DNA of 64,000 bases, taken from contig NZ_SISK01000001.1 of NCBI RefSeq assembly GCF_004310345.1, positions 186,001 to 250,000 of the forward strand, read 5' to 3'. Position numbers and translations under genes: made by a program. Under the pieces are notes generated by a model, which was not told where the DNA came from, made no database searches, and saw only the letters and a program-made list of their open reading frames with translations. Below, piece by piece: positions 36,281 through 52,674 of this stretch; the stretch's first letter is position 1, and the number at the start of each line of letters is the position of its first letter. This DNA is from Paracoccus subflavus. GTDB taxonomy: Bacteria; Pseudomonadota; Alphaproteobacteria; Rhodobacterales; Rhodobacteraceae.

Positions 36281-37872
36281 TCGGCAGGCTCGGCACTGTC
36301 CAGCAGGGGAAGGTCGTCCCCCCCGTCGTGATCGACGGACAGCCGTTTCTGGTTGCGCGCGCCAAGCTGGCGCAGCATCTCGGCCTGGCGGATCACGTTG
36401 CCCGGTCCCCGTTTCAGTCGGTCAAGGGCGGTCGCATGGCTTTGCTGCGCCTTGTCCAGAGCGAGGCCCACCTCGTCCATCGCAGCAACGAAGCCGTGCA
36501 GCTTGTCGTAAAGATGACCGGCGCGACTGGCGATGGCGGCGGCATTCGATTCCCGGCGCTCGACCGTCCAGATATGATCCACGGTGCGCAGGGTCAGCAT
36601 CAACGTGGTGGGCGTTGCAATGCCCACACGATTTTCGATGGCATGGCGGGTCAGGTCGGGATCGACCCGCAGCGCCTCGGAAAAGGCGCCCTCGACCGGG
36701 ATGAACATCAGGACGTAATCGACCGACCCTTCGTCCAGGATATGATAGCCCTTGCCGGCAAGCTGGGCGATATGGGTGCGGATCGACGCCACATGACGAC
36801 GCAGGGCCAGATCGCAGAGTGCCGGATCTTCGGCGCACACGGCCTCTTCGTAGGCGACCAGGGAAACCTTGCTGTCCACCACCAGCACCTTTTTCTGCGG
36901 CATCTTGATGATGACATCGGGTCGCCAGATCCTGCCTTCCTGGTCGCGATGGCTGGCCTGCGTGACGTAATGCGTCCCGGCCAGCAAACCCGAATCCTCG
37001 AGGATGCGTTCCAGGATCATCTCGCCCCAGGCGCCACGCTTCTGGCTGTCGCCCTTCAGGGCGCGGGTCAGGTTCACCGCTTCCCTGGAAATGGCCTCGG
37101 ACCGGCGGTAGAGCCCTTCGATCTGTTCGCGCAGGCGGGCGCGTTCCTCGTCGGTGGCCTTGTTGCGGGCCTGCAATTCGCTCTGAAACCGATGGACCTG
37201 ATCGCGAAAGGGGGTCAGCATGGCGTTCAACTGATCGCCATGCGCCCGCTGCATCTCGGCGCCCTGGGTCTTCAGCGTCTCATTGGCCAGCAATTTGAAC
37301 TGACCCGTCATCTCCTCGCGCAGTTCCTTGAGCATGGCAATGTCGCGCCGCGCGGATTCCAGATCCTTCTGCGCCGTCAGGCGGGTCTCAGCCAGGTCCC
37401 GTTCCAGGCCCGCGATGGTCTGTCGTTCGGCCTGCAGCGCCTCGTCCAGGGCCTGACGGTCGGCGGTCAGCCGGGACATCGCCTGATGCAGGTCGTCCTG
37501 CACCGCGTTCAGGCGGGCGATCTCGCGGCGCTCGGCTGCCAGATCCTTGTCGGCCGCCAGACGAGCCTGCGCCAGATCGCCTTCGATCCGCGCGGCATTC
37601 CGACGCTCGGCCTGCAAGGCATCCGACAGCGCGTCCCGCTCGTCCACCACCTCGGCCAACCGGGCCGAGAGGTGTTCCACCCGCGCATCAAGCCGGCCTG
37701 CGTTCAGGCGGTGAGTGTCAAGGGCCGCGGCCTGTTCCGCCAGCCTTTGTTCCAGTTCGGCCGTCCGGGCATTGTCACGCCCCGATCCTTCGCCCTTGCG
37801 CTGCATCAGAAGCAGCAGAACCAGGGCTGCCAGAAAAACGCAGGCGGCGATCAAGAGGATGTCGGCGGACAT
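36277..37872 (-). CDS. rmuC: DNA recombination protein RmuC
   Basis: The 531-residue protein has an N-terminal membrane segment (LLIAACVFLAALVLLLLM, residues ~6-23). A long coiled coil (about 35-240, many Glu, Arg, Ala, Leu) follows, then the RmuC nuclease-like core: RGAWGEMILERILEDSGL, WRPDVIIKMPQKKVLVVDSKVSL and EGAFSEAL. RmuC limits inversions at short repeats in E. coli. The start ATG is at 37872, preceded by AAAGGTG. It follows the rpoD terminator and is coupled to the YjbQ gene. Confidence 0.93.
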   Translation of the reverse strand: MSADILLIAACVFLAALVLLLLMQRKGEGSGRDNARTAELEQRLAEQAAALDTHRLNAGRLDARVEHLSARLAEVVDERDALSDALQAERRNAARIEGDLAQARLAADKDLAAERREIARLNAVQDDLHQAMSRLTADRQALDEALQAERQTIAGLERDLAETRLTAQKDLESARRDIAMLKELREEMTGQFKLLANETLKTQGAEMQRAHGDQLNAMLTPFRDQVHRFQSELQARNKATDEERARLREQIEGLYRRSEAISREAVNLTRALKGDSQKRGAWGEMILERILEDSGLLAGTHYVTQASHRDQEGRIWRPDVIIKMPQKKVLVVDSKVSLVAYEEAVCAEDPALCDLALRRHVASIRTHIAQLAGKGYHILDEGSVDYVLMFIPVEGAFSEALRVDPDLTRHAIENRVGIATPTTLMLTLRTVDHIWTVERRESNAAAIASRAGHLYDKLHGFVAAMDEVGLALDKAQQSHATALDRLKRGPGNVIRQAEMLRQLGARNQKRLSVDHDGGDDLPLLDSAEPAE

Positions 37873-37958
37873 GAAGGCACCTTTGGCGATACACGTCCAG
37901 CGTTCACGATTTACCCCTGGATTGCAAGACGCAACGACACCGGGCCGCCCCCGCAACG

Positions 37959-37982
37959 AAAAGGCCGCCCCCTGGCGGCCCC
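37959..37982 (-). terminator. rpoD terminator
   Basis: Read on the minus strand after the rpoD stop, GGCCGCC-AGGG-GGCGGCC is a perfect 7-bp stem followed by TTTT. It is a standard intrinsic terminator. Confidence 0.8.
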
Positions 37983-37986
37983 TTCA

Positions 37987-39960
<1,974 letters not shown>

Positions 39961-40102
39961 CCAGGGCTTCCTTTATTCAACGGTGATTCGCGGGCACGGC
40001 CGAATCAGTGAATGGAACTTCAGCTTTATCGCGCCGATCGCGCGAATCAAAGAGGAGGCGGGGCGACCGATTCGCTTTGTCGTGAAATCGGGTCCCAAAA
40101 CC

Positions 40103-41998
40103 TCAGCGTCGCGGCGGCTTGCGCCAGATATGGTTGGAAAGGAACTCGGACAACTGTCGGGACAATTCGGTCTGATCCTCTCCGAGATCCTTGGTGTCGT
40201 TGTCGTCGAAACGCTCGATCCGATGACGCGCCTGGCCAAGCTGACGGAACCGCCAGGTCAATCCTTCGTCCGCCTCGCCGTCCAGATCCGTCTCGGCGCG
40301 GGGAACCTCGCGGTCGAAGATTCTTTTGGCTTCCAGGCGATCCAGCACCTCGCGCAGATACGCCCCCGCCTCTCCGACCGTTTTTTGTTCCACCTGCATC
40401 GGGACCAGATTGGGATCGGCGCGCAAGGTTTCAAGACCGCGTCGGCCTGCCGCGCTGTCGCGATTGGTCAACAGATCGAACAACAGGGCTGCGCGGTCGG
40501 GGTCACGGGGGCCAAGGCGTTCCAGCCTGGTCTCGGCCTCGGACACCAGGGCGGGATGAAGGGCGCAGATCAGCAGGATCGCCCCTTCCAGGAGCGAATC
40601 GGCAGCCTGTGCATTTGCCGGAACCGGGGCCACCGGGGGCGCCAGCCGACGTTCACGGACCGTCCTGGTGCGGCCGCCTCCCATCCGTCCTTGGCGCAGA
40701 TCGCGTCCCGATGATCCGCCGAACAGATCCTGCCGCTTGCGGCGCAGTTCCTGGGCATAATGGGCACGGGTCGATTCGTCGGGAATGCGGCCAATGGCAT
40801 CGCGAAGACGCTTGTCCAAGGCCGCACGGCGTTCGGGACTGTCAAAAACATGCCCTTCGGTTTCCCGCAGCCAGAGCAGATCGACCAAGGGGCGCGCCGC
40901 GTCCAGAAGGGCACGCATGGCCCCGGGTCCGGCCGCCCGTATCAGATCGTCGGGATCCTGCCCGGCTGGCAGCATGACGAAACGCAGGGCCTGCACCGGA
41001 CCCGTCATGGGCAGCGCCAGATCGATCAAACGCTGCGCCGCGCGCTGTCCGGCCGCATCGCCATCCAGGGCGATCACCGGCTCGGGCGAGACGCGCCACA
41101 TCAGCCCCAACTGCTCGGGCGTGATTGCCGTGCCCAGCGGGGCCACCGCGCCGGTGAAGCCCGCGCGATCGAGGGCGATCACATCCATGTATCCCTCGGC
41201 CACGATCAGCGGCTGACCCCTGGCCACCGCCGCCCGCGCCGGCCCGAGGTTGTAGAGATTCCGGCCCTTGTCGAACAGCGGCGTTTCCGGGCTGTTGAGG
41301 TATTTGGCCCGCGCATCGGGGTCCATCGCCCGGCCGCCGAAGCCGATGCAGCGGCCCTGCCCGTCCCGGATCGGGAACATGATGCGCCCCCGGAACCGGT
41401 CATAGGGCGTCCCGCCGCCATCGGGCCGCGCCGCCATCCCCGATTCGACGATCAGCGCATCGTCGAAACCCTTGTCGCGCAATGCCTGCATCAGCGCGGT
41501 GCGGCTGTCGGGCGCAAAGCCCAGTTCGAACCGATCCTCGGCCTCGCGGTCCAGACCGCGCCGTTTCAGGTAATCGCGGGCCTCGGCGGCAGGCGCGGTC
41601 TGCAACTGCAAGCGAAACCAGCGGCAGGCCGCCTCGGTCACCTCCAGCAGCCGGGTGCGCCGGTCGGTCCGTTCCCTGACCCGAGGGTCCGGTTCGGGCA
41701 TCTGAAGCCCGGCCTCGGCCGCCAGCAGCTTGACCGCGTCGATGAATTCCATCCCCTCGGCCTCGCGCAGAAAGCCGATGGCGTCGCCCTTGGCGTGGCA
41801 GCCGAAACAGTAATAGAATCCCTTCTGGTCGTCGCAGTGAAAGCTGGCCGATTTTTCCTGATGAAACGGGCATGGCGCCCACCAGTCGCCCCGCGCCTGG
41901 TTCGACTTGCGCAGATCCCATACGACCTTGCGCCCGATCACGCGGCTGATCGGGACACGGTTGCGAATCTCGTCAAGAAAGCCGGGGGGAAGACTCAT
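40103..41998 (-). CDS. dnaG: DNA primase (DnaG)
   Basis: The 631-residue enzyme makes RNA primers for replication. The N-terminal zinc domain shows CPFHQEKSASFHC and YYCFGCHAKGDAIGFL. The TOPRIM core shows LIVAEGYMDVIAL and VIALDGDAAGQRAA. The C-terminal region (about 430 on) is the DnaB-interacting part, with a Gly/Arg-rich linker (GRDLRQGRMGGGRTRT). ATG 41998 gives the family start SLPPGFLDEIRNRVPIS. Confidence 0.96.
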   Translation of the reverse strand: MSLPPGFLDEIRNRVPISRVIGRKVVWDLRKSNQARGDWWAPCPFHQEKSASFHCDDQKGFYYCFGCHAKGDAIGFLREAEGMEFIDAVKLLAAEAGLQMPEPDPRVRERTDRRTRLLEVTEAACRWFRLQLQTAPAAEARDYLKRRGLDREAEDRFELGFAPDSRTALMQALRDKGFDDALIVESGMAARPDGGGTPYDRFRGRIMFPIRDGQGRCIGFGGRAMDPDARAKYLNSPETPLFDKGRNLYNLGPARAAVARGQPLIVAEGYMDVIALDRAGFTGAVAPLGTAITPEQLGLMWRVSPEPVIALDGDAAGQRAAQRLIDLALPMTGPVQALRFVMLPAGQDPDDLIRAAGPGAMRALLDAARPLVDLLWLRETEGHVFDSPERRAALDKRLRDAIGRIPDESTRAHYAQELRRKRQDLFGGSSGRDLRQGRMGGGRTRTVRERRLAPPVAPVPANAQAADSLLEGAILLICALHPALVSEAETRLERLGPRDPDRAALLFDLLTNRDSAAGRRGLETLRADPNLVPMQVEQKTVGEAGAYLREVLDRLEAKRIFDREVPRAETDLDGEADEGLTWRFRQLGQARHRIERFDDNDTKDLGEDQTELSRQLSEFLSNHIWRKPPRR

Positions 41999-42042
41999 GG
42001 CGGGGATTATCGGGGCTGGGCCATCCGGCGGCAAGCGATCCG

Positions 42043-42627
42043 TCACACGGCCCTGACGGCGCCCCGCACCAGACCCCAGTAGATCTCGCCGATCCGGCGC
42101 CGGTCCAGCCGCCCGCCCTCTCGATACCAGTTGGTCACGCCGGTCAGCATCGCGATCAGCGCCAGGGTGGTCAGCTTGACGTCGTCGATCTGCATCATGC
42201 CCGCCGCCACCCCATCCCGCAGGATCGCCGACAGCCTGGCCTCATAGCGGTTGCGCAGGTCGGCGATGCGGGCGAAATTCTCGGGCGTCAGGTTGCGCAG
42301 CTCCATATAGGACAGGAACACCGCATCCGGATGGTCCAGGCTGGTGTCGATGTGAAAGCGCACGAAACGTTCCAGCCGCGCCAGCGGGTCGCCGGGGATG
42401 TCCTTCCACGCCGCCAGCAGTTCCTGCATGTGGCTTTCCAGCAGATCCAGCAGCAGGGCCTGCTTGTCAGGCGTATAGGCATAAAGCGCGCCCGCCTGCA
42501 CCCCCACGGCCGAAGCGATCTGTCGCATGGACACGGCGGCATAGCCCTGGCGCGCAAACAGCCGCAGGGCTTCGTCGCGGATCAGGGGGCCGGTGATGTC
42601 GGCGCGGGAACCTTGGGTGCGGGCCAT
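42043..42627 (-). CDS. TetR family transcriptional regulator
   Basis: The 194-residue protein has a TetR-type helix-turn-helix at residues ~12-55 (ALRLFARQGYAAVSMRQIASAVGVQAGALYAY in the window 20-52) and a C-terminal ligand domain with WYREGGRLDRRRIGEIYW, which resembles the TetR_C group linked to fatty-acid or CoA-ester metabolism. It starts 45 bases upstream of dnaG on the same strand and diverges from a small lipoprotein gene. Target unknown. Confidence 0.85.
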   Translation of the reverse strand: MARTQGSRADITGPLIRDEALRLFARQGYAAVSMRQIASAVGVQAGALYAYTPDKQALLLDLLESHMQELLAAWKDIPGDPLARLERFVRFHIDTSLDHPDAVFLSYMELRNLTPENFARIADLRNRYEARLSAILRDGVAAGMMQIDDVKLTTLALIAMLTGVTNWYREGGRLDRRRIGEIYWGLVRGAVRAV

Positions 42628-42702
42628 GCGGCCTTCTTACTGCGCCGGCCGGTTCCCGGAAAGCCCGTTGCCTCGGGCCATGCACGTCCCTAGTGTCGGC
42701 CC

Positions 42703-42957
42703 ATGAAACCCGGTCCGATCCTGATCCTTTGCCTTCTGGTGCCGCCCGGTTGCCAGTCCGAGGGGGACGATTATCCGCGATTGCTGCCGACCGACGTGAT
42801 CCTGGCAGAGCCTGTTCTTCCCGATCACGCGCCGGCCGCCACCGCGCCGGGTGCCGTCAGGGCGGATACCGCCGCGCGTGCCGATGCGTTGCGGCAAAGG
42901 GCCGACGCCCTCCGCGGTCCCGTGATCGAACCCGAAACCCTGGCCCGGATGCAGTGA
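42703..42957 (+). CDS. Small lipoprotein of unknown function
   Basis: The 84-residue product has an N-terminal signal ending in LLVPPGC, a plausible lipobox (Cys17), and a Pro/Ala-rich body with RADALRQRADALRGP near the end. After lipidation it would sit on an inner or outer membrane surface. I recognise no family. No strong Shine-Dalgarno site is seen; it is divergent from the TetR gene. Confidence 0.5.
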   Translation: MKPGPILILCLLVPPGCQSEGDDYPRLLPTDVILAEPVLPDHAPAATAPGAVRADTAARADALRQRADALRGPVIEPETLARMQ

Positions 42958-43021
42958 CGGAACAGATTGCCCCGGCCAGCCAATCTTGGTAAAAAATTTT
43001 GACCAACCCGCAGTGAGTCCC

Positions 43022-44230
43022 ATGCCCGTCATTACCTCCATCGACGATCTCAAGCGGATGCACCGCGCCCGCACGCCAAGAATGTTCTATGATTATGCCG
43101 AGTCGGGCAGCTATACCGAACAGACCTTTCGCGAGAACACCACCGACTTCGCCCGGCTGAAGCTGCGGCAAAAGGTGGCGGTGGACATGTCAAACCGCAG
43201 CCTTGCTTCGGACATGGTGGGACTGCCCACAGCCATGCCCGTGGCCCTTGCGCCGGTCGGTCTGACGGGGATGCAGCACGCCGACGGGGAAATCCATGCC
43301 GCCCGCGCCGCCGAGAAATTCGGCGTCCCGTTCTGTCTGTCCACCATGTCGATATGTTCGATCGAAGATGTGGCCCAGCATGTGACCAAACCCTTCATGT
43401 TTCAGCTTTATGTGATGAAGGATCAGGATTTCCTGGCCGCCATCATCGAGCGGGCGAAAAAGGCCCGATGCAGCGCCTTGGTGCTGACGCTGGATCTGCA
43501 AATTCTGGGCCAGAGGCACAAGGATCTGAAGAACGGCCTGTCGGCTCCGCCCAAGATGACGCTGCCGACCATGCTGGATCTGGCGACCCGCTGGCGGTGG
43601 GGCATGGGGATGCTGCGGACCAAGCGGCGTTTCTTTGGCAACATCGTCGGCCATGCCAAGGGTGTCGGAGACACATCGTCGCTGATGAGCTGGACGGCCG
43701 AGCAGTTCGACGAACGGCTGGACTGGGACAAGATCGCCCGCATTCGGGACATGTGGGGCGGTAAGCTGATCCTCAAGGGAATCCTGGATCCCGACGACGC
43801 GCGGATCGCGGCGGATTTTGGCGCCGATGCAATCATCGTGTCGAACCACGGCGGACGGCAGCTTGACGGCGCGCTGTCGTCGATCCGCATGTTGCCGCAT
43901 ATCGTCAAGGCCATCGGCGACAGGGTCGAGGTTCACATGGACGGCGGCATCCGGTCGGGTCAGGACGTTCTGAAGGCTCTGGCGCTTGGCGCCCATTCGA
44001 CCTGGATCGGACGCGCGTGGCTTCACGGTCTGGGCGCCATGGGCGAGGCTGGCGTGACCAAGGCATTGGAGATTATCCGCAAGGAGCTGGACATCAGCAT
44101 GGCATTGTGCGGCGAACGCGACATCAAGGCCATCGGCCCGCAGAACGTGATGATCCCGCGCGGCTTTCTGGATGAATACGAGATAGCGGCCCCGATGGGG
44201 GCTTCACAAGCCGCGCCTGTTGCCGTATAG
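43022..44230 (+). CDS. lldD: FMN-dependent alpha-hydroxy-acid dehydrogenase (L-lactate dehydrogenase type)
   Basis: The 402-residue protein oxidises an L-2-hydroxy acid, most likely L-lactate, to the keto acid. The FMN-domain motifs are present: [68 protein letters not shown], and the active-site [11 protein letters not shown] with the catalytic His. [18 protein letters not shown] binds the FMN phosphate. An in-frame TTG lies at 42986, but ATG 43022 starts the conserved region. Glycolate or mandelate cannot be excluded as substrates. Confidence 0.88.
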   Translation: MPVITSIDDLKRMHRARTPRMFYDYAESGSYTEQTFRENTTDFARLKLRQKVAVDMSNRSLASDMVGLPTAMPVALAPVGLTGMQHADGEIHAARAAEKFGVPFCLSTMSICSIEDVAQHVTKPFMFQLYVMKDQDFLAAIIERAKKARCSALVLTLDLQILGQRHKDLKNGLSAPPKMTLPTMLDLATRWRWGMGMLRTKRRFFGNIVGHAKGVGDTSSLMSWTAEQFDERLDWDKIARIRDMWGGKLILKGILDPDDARIAADFGADAIIVSNHGGRQLDGALSSIRMLPHIVKAIGDRVEVHMDGGIRSGQDVLKALALGAHSTWIGRAWLHGLGAMGEAGVTKALEIIRKELDISMALCGERDIKAIGPQNVMIPRGFLDEYEIAAPMGASQAAPVAV

Positions 44231-44294
44231 GCCGCGACCTGTCGCCATGCACCCTTGGAGGATGGCGAAATCAACAAGGTTAGGAAAACATATC

Positions 44295-44915
44295 ATGGCC
44301 AAAGAGATCCCTGATCTGGTGGCCGAGCCGCGCGCGGGGTCAGGCAAGGGGGCCGCCCGCCAAGCTCGCCGCGACGGCAAGGTGCCGGGTGTCGTTTACG
44401 GAGACCACAAGGATCCGGTGAACGTCCAGTTCGACTTCAACAAGCTGCTGACCCAATTGCGCGCTGGCCGGTTCATGTCCACGCTGTTCAACCTCAAGGT
44501 CGAAGGACAGGAAGACGTGCGCGTCATCTGTCGCGGCGTGCAAAAGGACGTGGTCAAGGATCTGCCGATCCACATCGACTTCATGCGCCTGCGCCGCACG
44601 TCCAAGGTGAACCTGTTCATCCACGTGGACTTCATCAACCACGAGCAGTGTCCCGGCCTCAAGCGCGGCGGCACGCTGGTGACGGTGCGCCCCGAGGTCG
44701 AGTTGATGGTGACGGCGGGTGACATTCCCGATCACATCACCGTCGATCTGGAAGGTCTGAACGTGGGCGATACGATCCACATCAACGATGTCGTGCTGCC
44801 CGAAGGCGCCAAGCCGACCATCGACCGGAACTTCGTGATCGCCAACATCGCCGCGCCGTCCGCCCTGCGTTCGGGTGGGGACGATGAACCTGCCGAGGCC
44901 GCAGCCGAGGAGTGA
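44295..44915 (+). CDS. rplY: 50S ribosomal protein L25/general stress protein Ctc
   Basis: The 206-residue protein has the N-terminal L25 domain ([28 protein letters not shown] within 9-36), which binds 5S rRNA. The C-terminal TL5-like beta domain follows ([33 protein letters not shown]). The tail is Glu/Ala-rich. This long Ctc type is usual in alphaproteobacteria. It ends in an intrinsic terminator at 44953. Confidence 0.95.
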   Translation: MAKEIPDLVAEPRAGSGKGAARQARRDGKVPGVVYGDHKDPVNVQFDFNKLLTQLRAGRFMSTLFNLKVEGQEDVRVICRGVQKDVVKDLPIHIDFMRLRRTSKVNLFIHVDFINHEQCPGLKRGGTLVTVRPEVELMVTAGDIPDHITVDLEGLNVGDTIHINDVVLPEGAKPTIDRNFVIANIAAPSALRSGGDDEPAEAAAEE

Positions 44916-44952
44916 TCCGACGGATCTGGCCTGAACACTCTGGCCTGAACAC

Positions 44953-44979
44953 GGGCGGTGCCGCTGGCGCCGCCCTTTT
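44953..44979 (+). terminator. rplY intrinsic terminator
   Basis: GGGCGGTGCC-GCT-GGCGCCGCCC forms a 10-bp stem with one T-G wobble, followed by TTTTC. Just before it, the 12-base unit TGGCCTGAACAC occurs twice in near tandem. Confidence 0.85.
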
Positions 44980-45020
44980 CATTTCCTGGCCGCTTTGCTA
45001 GCCCCGTTGCAGGAGGTCCC

Positions 45021-46358
45021 ATGGAACCAGTCCATATCGTCGGCGCAGGCCTTGCCGGGTCCGAGGCCGCATGGCAGATCGCCCGCGCAGGGGTCCCGGT
45101 GGTGCTGCACGAGATGCGGCCGGCCAAGGGCACCTTTGCCCACAAGACTGGCGACTGCGCGGAAATGGTCTGTTCCAACAGCTTCCGGTCTGACGACGAC
45201 GTGATGAACGCCGTGGGCCAACTGCATTGGGAAATGCGCGCCGCCAGCGGTCTGATCATGGCCATGGCCGACCGTCACAAGCTGCCCGCCGGCGGGGCCC
45301 TGGCGGTGGACCGCGATGCCTTTTCCGCCGCTGTGACCCAGGCACTGCAGGCTGAACCCCTGATCCGGATCGTTCCGGAAGAGATCACCGAACTGCCCAC
45401 GACGGGGAATTGGATCATCGCGACCGGGCCGCTGACCTCGGACATGCTGGCCCAGGCAATCCGCAGGGTGACAGGAACCGAGGCGCTGGCCTTTTTCGAC
45501 GCCATAGCCCCCATCGTGCATGCAGAAACCATCGACATGTCGGTGGCCTGGGAACAAAGCCGCTATGACAAAGGCGAGACCGAGGCAGAACAGCGCGCCT
45601 ATATCAACTGCCCGATGAACCGCGCGCAATACGAGGCCTTCATCGACGCGCTTCTGGCTGCTGACAAGACCGAATTCCACGAGGGCGAGACAGCAGGCTA
45701 TTTCGACGGATGCCTGCCAATCGAAGTCATGGCGGAACGGGGGCGCGAAACGCTGCGCCATGGGCCGATGAAGCCGGTCGGGCTGACGAATGCCCACAAG
45801 CCCGATGAAAAATCCTATGCCGTGGTTCAACTGCGTCGTGATAACGCTTTGGGCACGCTGTACAATATCGTGGGCTTCCAGACCAAGATGAAATACGGCG
45901 CCCAGACCCAGGTGTTTCGCACGATACCCGGCCTTGAAAACGCCAGTTTCGCGCGTCTTGGGGGCATCCACAGGAATTCATTCCTGAATTCTCCCACGCT
46001 GCTGGACAACCGGATGCGGCTGCGCCAGCGTCCAAATCTGCGCTTTGCGGGCCAGGTCACGGGGGTCGAAGGCTATGTCGAAAGCGCCGCGATGGGCCTT
46101 CTGGCGGGCCGGATGGCGGCGGCCCAGGCAAAGGGCGCCGATGTGCCGTCCCCGCCGCCTACAACGGCCATGGGCGCGCTGGTCAACCACATCACCGGCG
46201 GGGCCGAGGCCAGGACCTTTCAGCCGATGAACGTGAACTTTGGCCTGTTCCCCCCGCTGGACGAGGCACGCGGAGGGCGCAAGGGCCGCAAGGACCGCTA
46301 TCCTGCCTATACGCAGCGCGCCAAGGACGACTTTTCCGCATGGCTGGCTGCGCAATAA
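45021..46358 (+). CDS. trmFO: tRNA uracil-54 methyltransferase, folate/FAD-dependent (TrmFO)
   Basis: The 445-residue protein methylates U54 of tRNA using methylene-tetrahydrofolate and FAD. It has the FAD motif [13 protein letters not shown] (6-18), VLHEMRP, the CSNSFRSDD segment with the catalytic Cys region, [12 protein letters not shown] and [11 protein letters not shown] near the end. GGAGG stands before the ATG. The start of gluQ lies inside its last 19 bases. Confidence 0.95.
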   Translation: MEPVHIVGAGLAGSEAAWQIARAGVPVVLHEMRPAKGTFAHKTGDCAEMVCSNSFRSDDDVMNAVGQLHWEMRAASGLIMAMADRHKLPAGGALAVDRDAFSAAVTQALQAEPLIRIVPEEITELPTTGNWIIATGPLTSDMLAQAIRRVTGTEALAFFDAIAPIVHAETIDMSVAWEQSRYDKGETEAEQRAYINCPMNRAQYEAFIDALLAADKTEFHEGETAGYFDGCLPIEVMAERGRETLRHGPMKPVGLTNAHKPDEKSYAVVQLRRDNALGTLYNIVGFQTKMKYGAQTQVFRTIPGLENASFARLGGIHRNSFLNSPTLLDNRMRLRQRPNLRFAGQVTGVEGYVESAAMGLLAGRMAAAQAKGADVPSPPPTTAMGALVNHITGGAEARTFQPMNVNFGLFPPLDEARGGRKGRKDRYPAYTQRAKDDFSAWLAAQ

Positions 46359-47191
46359 CCCGGACCCGCTTTGCGCCCTCGCCCACGGGATTGCTGCATC
46401 TGGGCCATGCCTATTCCGCCATTCTGGCGCACGATCTTGCCAGCCCCGGGCAATTCCTGTTGCGGATCGAGGATATCGACCGCGACCGCTGCCGCACCGA
46501 ATACGAAGAGGCCATTCAGGAAGACCTGGCCTGGCTGGGGCTGGACTGGCAGCGACCGATCCTGCGGCAATCCGGGCGCATGGCGGCCTATCGCGCGGCC
46601 TTGGCCCGGCTGGCGCCCCTGACCTATCCCTGCCGCTGCCGGCGCGGCGATATCCGGGCCGCGCTGTCGGCCCCGCAAGAGGGCGCCCTGCCCGCCGGAC
46701 CCGACGGGCTGATCTATCCCGGCACCTGCCGGGGCCGCCCCCTGTCGGATGCGGGCGCCGATGACGTGATTCGGCTGGACGTGGCCGGGGCGTTCGATGC
46801 GCTTGGCATCGATCAGGTGGCGTTTCGCGATGCTGCCATCCTTCCCGGCCATGATCATGTCCTGACGCGGGACCAGTTCCTGGCGGGCATTGGCGATGTG
46901 ATCCTGTCGCGGCGCGGCATGGGAACGTCCTATCATCTGGCGGTGGTGGTGGACGACGCGGCCCAAGGCGTGACGCTGGTCAGCCGGGGAAAGGACCTGT
47001 TCGATTCGACCCCTATCCACGTTCTGCTCCAGAAACTTCTGAACCTGCCCACCCCCCTTTATCACCATCACCGCCTGATCCGCGACACCGCCGGGATGCG
47101 CCTGGCCAAGCGGGACAATGCCCGCGCGCTCCGTCATTACCGCGAAACAGGCGCCGGCCCGCAGGACATCCGGGCGATGGTCGGACTTTAA
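46340..47191 (+). CDS. gluQ: Glutamyl-Q tRNA(Asp) synthetase
   Basis: The 283-residue protein is a truncated GluRS-like enzyme that glutamylates queuosine in tRNA-Asp. It has the HIGH-like motif LLHLGHA, zinc ligands in CRCRRGDIR and YPGTCRG, the LRIEDID segment and a degenerate KMSKS (LAKRDNA). It lacks the C-terminal anticodon-binding domain of true GluRS, as expected. It overlaps trmFO by 19 bases, so both are likely co-expressed as a tRNA modification pair. Confidence 0.92.
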   Translation: MAGCAITRTRFAPSPTGLLHLGHAYSAILAHDLASPGQFLLRIEDIDRDRCRTEYEEAIQEDLAWLGLDWQRPILRQSGRMAAYRAALARLAPLTYPCRCRRGDIRAALSAPQEGALPAGPDGLIYPGTCRGRPLSDAGADDVIRLDVAGAFDALGIDQVAFRDAAILPGHDHVLTRDQFLAGIGDVILSRRGMGTSYHLAVVVDDAAQGVTLVSRGKDLFDSTPIHVLLQKLLNLPTPLYHHHRLIRDTAGMRLAKRDNARALRHYRETGAGPQDIRAMVGL

Positions 47192-47544
47192 AGGGCCGGG
47201 GCCATGATCTCGGTTTCGGTTCCGTCGCGCACCGCCGTATAGAAACAGCTTCGCCGATTGGTGTGACAGGCCGGCCCGGTCTGGCGCACCAGCAGCAACA
47301 GACAGTCGCGGTCGCAATCCAGACGCAACTCCACCAGCTCCTGCACATGGCCCGAACTTTCGCCCTTGGTCCAGAACGCCTGGCGGGATCGGGACCAATA
47401 GGTCGCACGGCCACTGCGCAGGGTTCGGACGATGCTTTCCTCATTCATCCAGGCCAGCATCAGAACCTCGCCGTTGTCGGCATCCTGCGCAATGGCAGGT
47501 ATCAGGCCGTGGCCGTCGAAACGCAGACTGGCGGGATCGAACAT
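47188..47544 (-). CDS. hisI: Phosphoribosyl-AMP cyclohydrolase (HisI)
   Basis: The 118-residue enzyme catalyses the third step of histidine synthesis. It contains [30 protein letters not shown], the metal-binding [11 protein letters not shown] and [10 protein letters not shown]. No HisE domain is fused. Its 3' end overlaps gluQ by 4 bases in convergent orientation. Confidence 0.95.
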   Translation of the reverse strand: MFDPASLRFDGHGLIPAIAQDADNGEVLMLAWMNEESIVRTLRSGRATYWSRSRQAFWTKGESSGHVQELVELRLDCDRDCLLLLVRQTGPACHTNRRSCFYTAVRDGTETEIMAPAL

Positions 47545-47605
47545 CGGGTTTCCTTTCCGTGATGGCCTTCCTATCTAGAGGCAGGAACCAATGCGGGAAA
47601 GAGCG

Positions 47606-48043
47606 ATGGCCGACAGCGATCTGATGCAGCTTTATTCCCGCAGGATATTGGGCCTGACCACCACGATCCCCCATCTGGGCAGCCTGCCGGTCCATGATGG
47701 CAAGGCCATGCGCCGTTCGCCGCAATGCGGATCGTCGATCACGGCCTATGTCGTGATGAAAGAGGGCAAGGTGGCCGATTTCGGGCAAGAGGTGCGGGCC
47801 TGCGCCCTGGGCCAGGCGTCGGCCTCGGTTCTCGGGCAAGCGGTCATCGGACGCACGGGGGACGAGATTGCCAGTGCACGGCAGGCCCTGTACGCCATGC
47901 TGACCCAGGCGGGCGACCCGCCGCCCGCACCCTTTGCCGAACTCGAGGCGCTGCTGCCCGCGCGCGATTATCCCAATCGCCATGCGTCGATCATGCTGGC
48001 CTGGGATGCCACGCTGGAGGCGATCAGGAACGCCGCCGCATGA
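47606..48043 (+). CDS. Iron-sulfur cluster assembly scaffold-like protein (NifU/IscU-type)
   Basis: The 145-residue protein has SPQCGSSI and VRACALGQASASVL, the two cysteine segments typical of this IscU/NifU-related group in alphaproteobacteria. I take ATG 47606 as start because GGGAAAGAG lies 2-10 bases upstream; ATG 47591 is possible. The gene probably supplies or carries Fe-S clusters, but it lacks the third cysteine pattern of classical IscU, so the role is less certain. Confidence 0.72.
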   Translation: MADSDLMQLYSRRILGLTTTIPHLGSLPVHDGKAMRRSPQCGSSITAYVVMKEGKVADFGQEVRACALGQASASVLGQAVIGRTGDEIASARQALYAMLTQAGDPPPAPFAELEALLPARDYPNRHASIMLAWDATLEAIRNAAA

Positions 48044-48068
48044 AAAAGGCCGGCCCAGACGGGCCGGC
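48043..48068 (-). terminator. Terminator of the small minus-strand gene
   Basis: On the minus strand GCCGGCCC-GTCT-GGGCCGGC is a perfect 8-bp stem followed by CTTTTT. It overlaps the stop of the plus-strand scaffold gene. The T-run lies on the minus side, so it belongs to the ORF at 48135-48230. Confidence 0.75.
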
Positions 48069-48134
48069 AGGTGCGCGTGCAGGGGGCAGACGGCGCACAG
48101 GCGGCAGCGCCGTCATCGCAACGCGGGGCAGAGG

Positions 48135-48230
48135 TCAGGCTTGCAGGATCGCAGGCAGCCACAACACGATCACCGTCGTGACCGCCAGGGAGGCAACACC
48201 CATCACATCGGCAAGAAATTCGCGGGTCAT
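48135..48230 (-). CDS. 31-residue putative membrane microprotein
   Basis: The minus strand encodes 31 residues: MTREFLADVMGVASLAVTTV followed by IVLWLPAILQA. Residues ~10-30 form one hydrophobic segment. AAAGGAG lies 6 bases before the ATG, and an intrinsic terminator follows 66 bases after the stop (48043-48068), so the unit has its own translation and termination signals. An AT-rich leader (48236-48300) is likely its promoter. I do not recognise a family; it resembles small single-pass membrane proteins seen in Rhodobacteraceae. Confidence 0.65.
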   Translation of the reverse strand: MTREFLADVMGVASLAVTTVIVLWLPAILQA

Positions 48231-48301
48231 CGGCAACTCCTTTATGTTGCCTCTTTGTTCTCATTTTTGAATCGATTCGTAAAGAACAAATTAAGAACCC
48301 C

Positions 48302-52674
<4,373 letters not shown>

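Noticed and set aside
42986-43021. Upstream TTG start for the alpha-hydroxy-acid dehydrogenase
   Set aside because: The added residues are not part of the family and lack a ribosome binding site; ATG 43022 is better.
44926-44951. Near-tandem TGGCCTGAACAC repeat after rplY
   Set aside because: Two copies only, directly before the terminator; probably a local duplication without function.
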